A stretch of 64,000 nt of DNA from Candidatus Amarobacter glycogenicus (lineage in GTDB: Bacteria > Chloroflexota > Dehalococcoidia > Tepidiformales > Tepidiformaceae). Below the pieces are notes generated by a model. The model had not been told where the DNA came from and ran no database searches. It saw only the letters and a program-made list of their open reading frames with translations. The DNA lies in assembly GCA_016719395.1 (NCBI GenBank), contig JADJZF010000001.1:372001-436000 (forward strand), read 5' to 3'. Positions 60,655 to 64,000 of the stretch are shown here, one piece after another. How positions within the stretch are numbered: position 1 is the first letter of the stretch; each line of letters begins with the position of its first letter. Position numbers and translations under genes: made by a program.

Positions 60655-63600
60655 CTAGCGGACCGGCGCCTGGAGGGTGATCCGGGTGCCGGCCCCGGCC
60701 GCGCTCTCCACTTCCAGTGTCCCGCCGGCATCTCGGGCACGCTCCCGCATAGACTGCAACCCAAGGTGGCCGGGAAACTCGCCGTCGACGTCGAAACCCT
60801 GGCCGTCGTCGGTGATTTCGAGGCGGAGCTCGCTGTTCTCGACCGAGAGCGTCAAGTCGATGCGGGTCGCGCGGGCGTGTTTCACCGTGTTGTGCATCGA
60901 CTCCTGGGCGATGCGGTAGGCAGCTTCCTTCAGGTCCAGCGAGACCTCCGGCTCGTCGCAAAGGTGCGCGGTGACGCTCACTCCGTAACGCGCCTGGGTG
61001 GCCGCCACCTGCCGCCCGATCGCTGCCACGAGCCCCTCCTGGGCAATGGACTCGGGCCGCAATTCGAAAATGAGGGCCCGCATCTCGGTGAGCCCGGCCT
61101 CTGCCAGCGAGAGCACGTAGTCGAGTGGTTCAGACACGCTGGCGGGCGCGCCATCGCCCAGCCGGCGGCGCGCCGTCCGCGCGCCCAGGGCGATGCCATA
61201 AAGAGCCTGTGAGACCGAATCGTGCAACTCGCGCGCCAGTCGCTGCCGCTCTTCCAGCGCCGCCGCCGCCGAAGCACGTTCGTAGAGGCGGGCGTTCTCC
61301 ACAACGAGGCCGGTCTGATCGGCGACCGCTTCAACGAAGGTGCGCTCCTCCTCATCGGGCCCGGTCTTCCCCGGATAGCCGAGCACCAGCACGCCCAGGG
61401 CTTCGTTGGCATAGCTGATTGGAGCGAGGAGGACCGAGTCCCAGCCGGCGGCGCTGAAGTGCTCGCTCACCCCCGCGTAGCGCGGGTCGTCGATCCGCTC
61501 GCTCAGTGCCTCTGCGAGATAGATGGTCCGCCTCTCTGCCATCGCCCGTAGCGCGGCTGTGCCCCCGCCCATTTGGAAGGTGGCCCGCATGGCTTCGCCG
61601 AACCCGTCCGGGACCCCGTCGGCACCGAGCATTCGCATCCCGCCGCCGGGGCCGTCGTCCAGCGCCACGGCGCAGGTGACCGCCGTGGTGGCGCGGACGA
61701 TGTGGGCCGCCATGCGGTCCATCAGCTCCTGCAAGGAGAGTTCGAGGGAGAAGCTGGAAGCGATGTGAGTGAGGGCCTCCAGTTGCCGGACGCGCTTCTC
61801 GGTCTGAGCGAACAGCATCGCGTTCTCGATCGCGGTGGCCGCCTGCCGTGCCATCGCCGTGATCAGTCCGACCTCTCGCTCGTCGGGCAGTTCTCCCGGC
61901 CGGTAGTAGGTCTCCAGCGTGCCCAGGTCCCGGTCCCCGTAGCGCATCGGGACGATAACGATGGCATCCCACTCAGCGCCCGCTACTTTTTCGCCCAGCT
62001 GCGCGTACAACGGTTCGCGTGCGATCCCGGCGCGTACCCCCTCGATGATCACCGGTTTGTGCGACGCCAGCGCCTGCTGGTTGGGTCGAGGTGCTCCCTT
62101 CCGGATCGCATCATCGATGGCGGCAAAGAAGCCTTCCGGCAACCCCACTTCGCCTCCCAGCGCCAGCATCCCTGCGGAATCGACCGTGCTCAGCGAGGCT
62201 GCGACCGCATGTGTCGATTCGACGACGCGCTGGGCGACGGACTTGAGCGTCGCCTCGACTGACTTCTCGAGGTCCAGGGACGTCGCCACCCGCGAGAGGG
62301 CGGTCATCTCGGCCGCGCGCCGCTCCGCTTCCGCGAAGAGGCGCGCGTTTTCAATTGCTATCGCGGCCTGGTTGGCGATGGCCATCCCCAGGCTTGCCGA
62401 GGCTTCGCTGAACGCGCCCTCTTCGTTGGAGGACACACCGATGAACCCGATGAACCGTCCTTTGTGGACCATCGGCAACGCCATCCACGCGACGACGTTG
62501 GCGAACGTGGTGTCCAGGTGAGCCCCCGTCACCCACCTGAAGTCGCGCGCGAACGCCGTTTCGCCTCGGACGTTCGCCACCACGATCGGCTTGCCGTTGA
62601 GCAGTGCGGAGAACGAGTGTCGCAGCCCCTCCGCGGTGAAACCGCGGGATTCGGCCGAAGACCCGGCCTCTCCGCGACCGCCGATGTCCCTTGCATAGCG
62701 CGTCACCAGTTCGTCGCCTTCAAGGACGAGGACTGATCCCCCCGTCGACGGCACGATCGCTGCCAGCTGGTCGAGCACCAGCGCGAAGAGTTCCTCGGTG
62801 TCCAGGGTCGAGGCGACGGTGTTTGACACATCAAGCAACAACGAGAGCTCACGTGTTCGCTCTTCCACGCGCCGTTCCAGCAGTTCTTGCTGCTCGACCT
62901 CCTCGGTCACGTCTCGGATGACCGAGAGGATGTGCGGCCGCCCGAAGTACGTGGCGCGAGTCGCGAACACGCTCGACATGAACGTGCTGCCGTCCTTGCG
63001 GACGCTCTCGGCCCTTGTTCGGAAGGGGCGTCCTTCGGCGATCGCGGCGACCAGCGCTTCGCCCTTCGCAAGGGCCGGCGGATGAACAACGGTGAAGGGG
63101 TCGAGCGCGCGCAGCTCATCCAGCGAATAGCCGTACATCTCCTGCGCCGCATGGTTCGCATCCACCACCCGGTCCTCCAGGTCCGTGATGACGATGGCAT
63201 CGCTCACGGATTGGAAGATCTGGCGCGTGCTTTCCTCGCGTTCCGCCAGCATCCGCGAGGTTTGTTCGCGCTCGGTGATTTCCCGAATGAGGGCATCGTT
63301 CCGGCTCCGCACTTCCTGGATCATCCGGTTGAACGAAGCCGCCAGGTCTCCGAGTTCATCTTTCGATTGCACGGCGATCGTCGCGTTGAAGTTACCGGCG
63401 GCGACCGCTCGTGTACCGGAAACTAACGCCTCGATGGGGGTGAGGAGGATCCGCCGGTTGAGCCACGCTGTACTGCCGAGGGCGACGAGGAACAACAACG
63501 CCATCGAGAGGATAATGAAGGCCAGCGTGCGGTTCCCTTCGGACTGGATCGCCTGGGTGACGCCGGCGGCTTCGGACGTCAGCTCATCGACCGGGGCGAC

Positions 63601-64000
63601 CAGTGCCAGGCTGCCGCCGACAGGCTGGAACGGGGCATACGCTACGAAGTAGTCCCGGCCTTCGAAGGCGAACCTGGCGACGTTCGCGTTCCCGGCCTGC
63701 ATGTCTTTCAGTGCCGCCGCGAACGAAGGGTTCGCGCCTTCCGCCGCCAGGCCCCGCACGAGTTCGTGCTTCCTTGTCTCCAGGAACTCTCCGGACTGGT
63801 CAACGTAGAACGCATACCCCCCGGGGCTGGGCGCGAGGCTATCCACCGTCTCCGTGAGCAAGTCGAGCGAAACGTCAACGCCGATTACGCCCCGATAGCC
63901 AGTCTGGCCGTACACCGGCGTGTAGGCCGTCATCACCAGGCCCTTTTGGTATTCATCCTGGTACGGCGGAGTCCAGAGCGTGGCTCCCGCGGGATTGCCC
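60655..64000 (-). CDS. Large membrane sensor kinase: Cache-HAMP-PAS-GAF(x3)-HisKA_3-HATPase (5' end beyond window)
   Basis: At least 1115 residues are visible, and the frame stays open to the window edge (QDEYQKGLVMTAYTPVYGQT). An extracellular dCache-like domain (GYRGVIGVDVSLDLLTETVD, YVDQSGEFLETRKHELV) comes first. A transmembrane helix (LAFIILSMALLFLVALGSTA), HAMP (LTPIEALVSGTRAVAAGNFN), PAS (VSDAIVITDLEDRVVDANHA) and three GAF domains follow. The HisKA_3 motif is ERQRLARELHDSVSQALYG with the phospho-His, followed by HATPase (ITDDGQGFDVDGEFPGHLGL). It is NarX/DegS-type and would normally signal to a LuxR-type regulator, not present here. It senses a small extracellular ligand, unknown. Confidence 0.92.
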   Translation of the reverse strand, partial: GNPAGATLWTPPYQDEYQKGLVMTAYTPVYGQTGYRGVIGVDVSLDLLTETVDSLAPSPGGYAFYVDQSGEFLETRKHELVRGLAAEGANPSFAAALKDMQAGNANVARFAFEGRDYFVAYAPFQPVGGSLALVAPVDELTSEAAGVTQAIQSEGNRTLAFIILSMALLFLVALGSTAWLNRRILLTPIEALVSGTRAVAAGNFNATIAVQSKDELGDLAASFNRMIQEVRSRNDALIREITEREQTSRMLAEREESTRQIFQSVSDAIVITDLEDRVVDANHAAQEMYGYSLDELRALDPFTVVHPPALAKGEALVAAIAEGRPFRTRAESVRKDGSTFMSSVFATRATYFGRPHILSVIRDVTEEVEQQELLERRVEERTRELSLLLDVSNTVASTLDTEELFALVLDQLAAIVPSTGGSVLVLEGDELVTRYARDIGGRGEAGSSAESRGFTAEGLRHSFSALLNGKPIVVANVRGETAFARDFRWVTGAHLDTTFANVVAWMALPMVHKGRFIGFIGVSSNEEGAFSEASASLGMAIANQAAIAIENARLFAEAERRAAEMTALSRVATSLDLEKSVEATLKSVAQRVVESTHAVAASLSTVDSAGMLALGGEVGLPEGFFAAIDDAIRKGAPRPNQQALASHKPVIIEGVRAGIAREPLYAQLGEKVAGAEWDAIVIVPMRYGDRDLGTLETYYRPGELPDEREVGLITAMARQAATAIENAMLFAQTEKRVRQLEALTHIASSFSLELSLQELMDRMAAHIVRATTAVTCAVALDDGPGGGMRMLGADGVPDGFGEAMRATFQMGGGTAALRAMAERRTIYLAEALSERIDDPRYAGVSEHFSAAGWDSVLLAPISYANEALGVLVLGYPGKTGPDEEERTFVEAVADQTGLVVENARLYERASAAAALEERQRLARELHDSVSQALYGIALGARTARRRLGDGAPASVSEPLDYVLSLAEAGLTEMRALIFELRPESIAQEGLVAAIGRQVAATQARYGVSVTAHLCDEPEVSLDLKEAAYRIAQESMHNTVKHARATRIDLTLSVENSELRLEITDDGQGFDVDGEFPGHLGLQSMRERARDAGGTLEVESAAGAGTRITLQAPVR

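Overview
The window is 64 kb of GC-rich, gene-dense bacterial chromosome with about 53 protein-coding genes. I found no tRNA, rRNA, CRISPR array, insertion sequence or prophage gene. The largest gap without a gene call is 284 bases (53624-53907). GTG and TTG starts are common. The mix of genes (RodZ-like/RimO, GSI-alpha glutamine synthetase, cytochrome P450 with a 3Fe-4S ferredoxin, acyl-CoA enzymes, class C beta-lactamase-fold esterases, large PAS/GAF kinases) suggests an aerobic heterotroph, plausibly Chloroflexota (Dehalococcoidia-like). That placement is inference from gene content only.

Layout. 0-9.6 kb: RodZ-like HTH-PASTA protein and rimO, then a protein with an eCIS-cargo-like leader beside a YbjN-domain protein, glnA, an FmdB-type zinc ribbon, a PaaG-like crotonase, an MFS transporter and chorismate mutase. 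9.7-19.4 kb: YtcJ-like amidohydrolase, P450 number 1, a MoxR-DUF58-BatA operon, an anchored surface protein, and P450 number 2 with its ferredoxin. 19.4-29.0 kb: acyl-CoA synthetase, ABM protein, 3-methyladenine glycosylase I, lipoprotein, FAH/hydratase-fold enzyme, serine hydrolase, a HAD plus acyl-CoA dehydrogenase pair, and leuA behind a leucine leader peptide and attenuator. 29.2-42.4 kb: sirtuin, second serine hydrolase, SH3/propeller protein, PabB-PabC fusion, MSOX-type oxidase, PPOX-type flavoprotein, a heterodimeric ABC exporter, ClC channel and a membrane HExxH protein. 42.6-47.7 kb: zinc alcohol dehydrogenase, DinB-like protein, small zinc-binding protein, DUF2269-like membrane protein and a tandem pair of ferritin-like proteins. 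47.8-50.9 kb: broken membrane genes meeting a truncated NDP-forming acyl-CoA synthetase tail to tail. 51-64 kb: queE/queC, acyltransferase 3, unknown membrane protein, GT4 glycosyltransferase, tandem nitrilase, LysM-SLT lytic transglycosylase and two sensor kinases, the last running off the window.

Main observations. (1) The ferritin-like pair at 45336-47674 combines one protein with a complete six-ligand diiron set and an adjacent paralog that has lost five of the six. (2) The eCIS-like leader protein sits directly upstream of a YbjN-fold gene, as a cargo and chaperone or immunity pair might. (3) leuA has a visible LLLL leader peptide and a terminator. (4) Both P450 units carry an ACCG-NN-CGGT palindrome in their promoter regions.

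Caution: about ten genes are broken by single indels, several of them in short homopolymers, including leuA and both P450s. This pattern fits uncorrected sequencing indels better than true decay. Interrupted genes are typed as pseudogene here, but most are probably intact in the organism.
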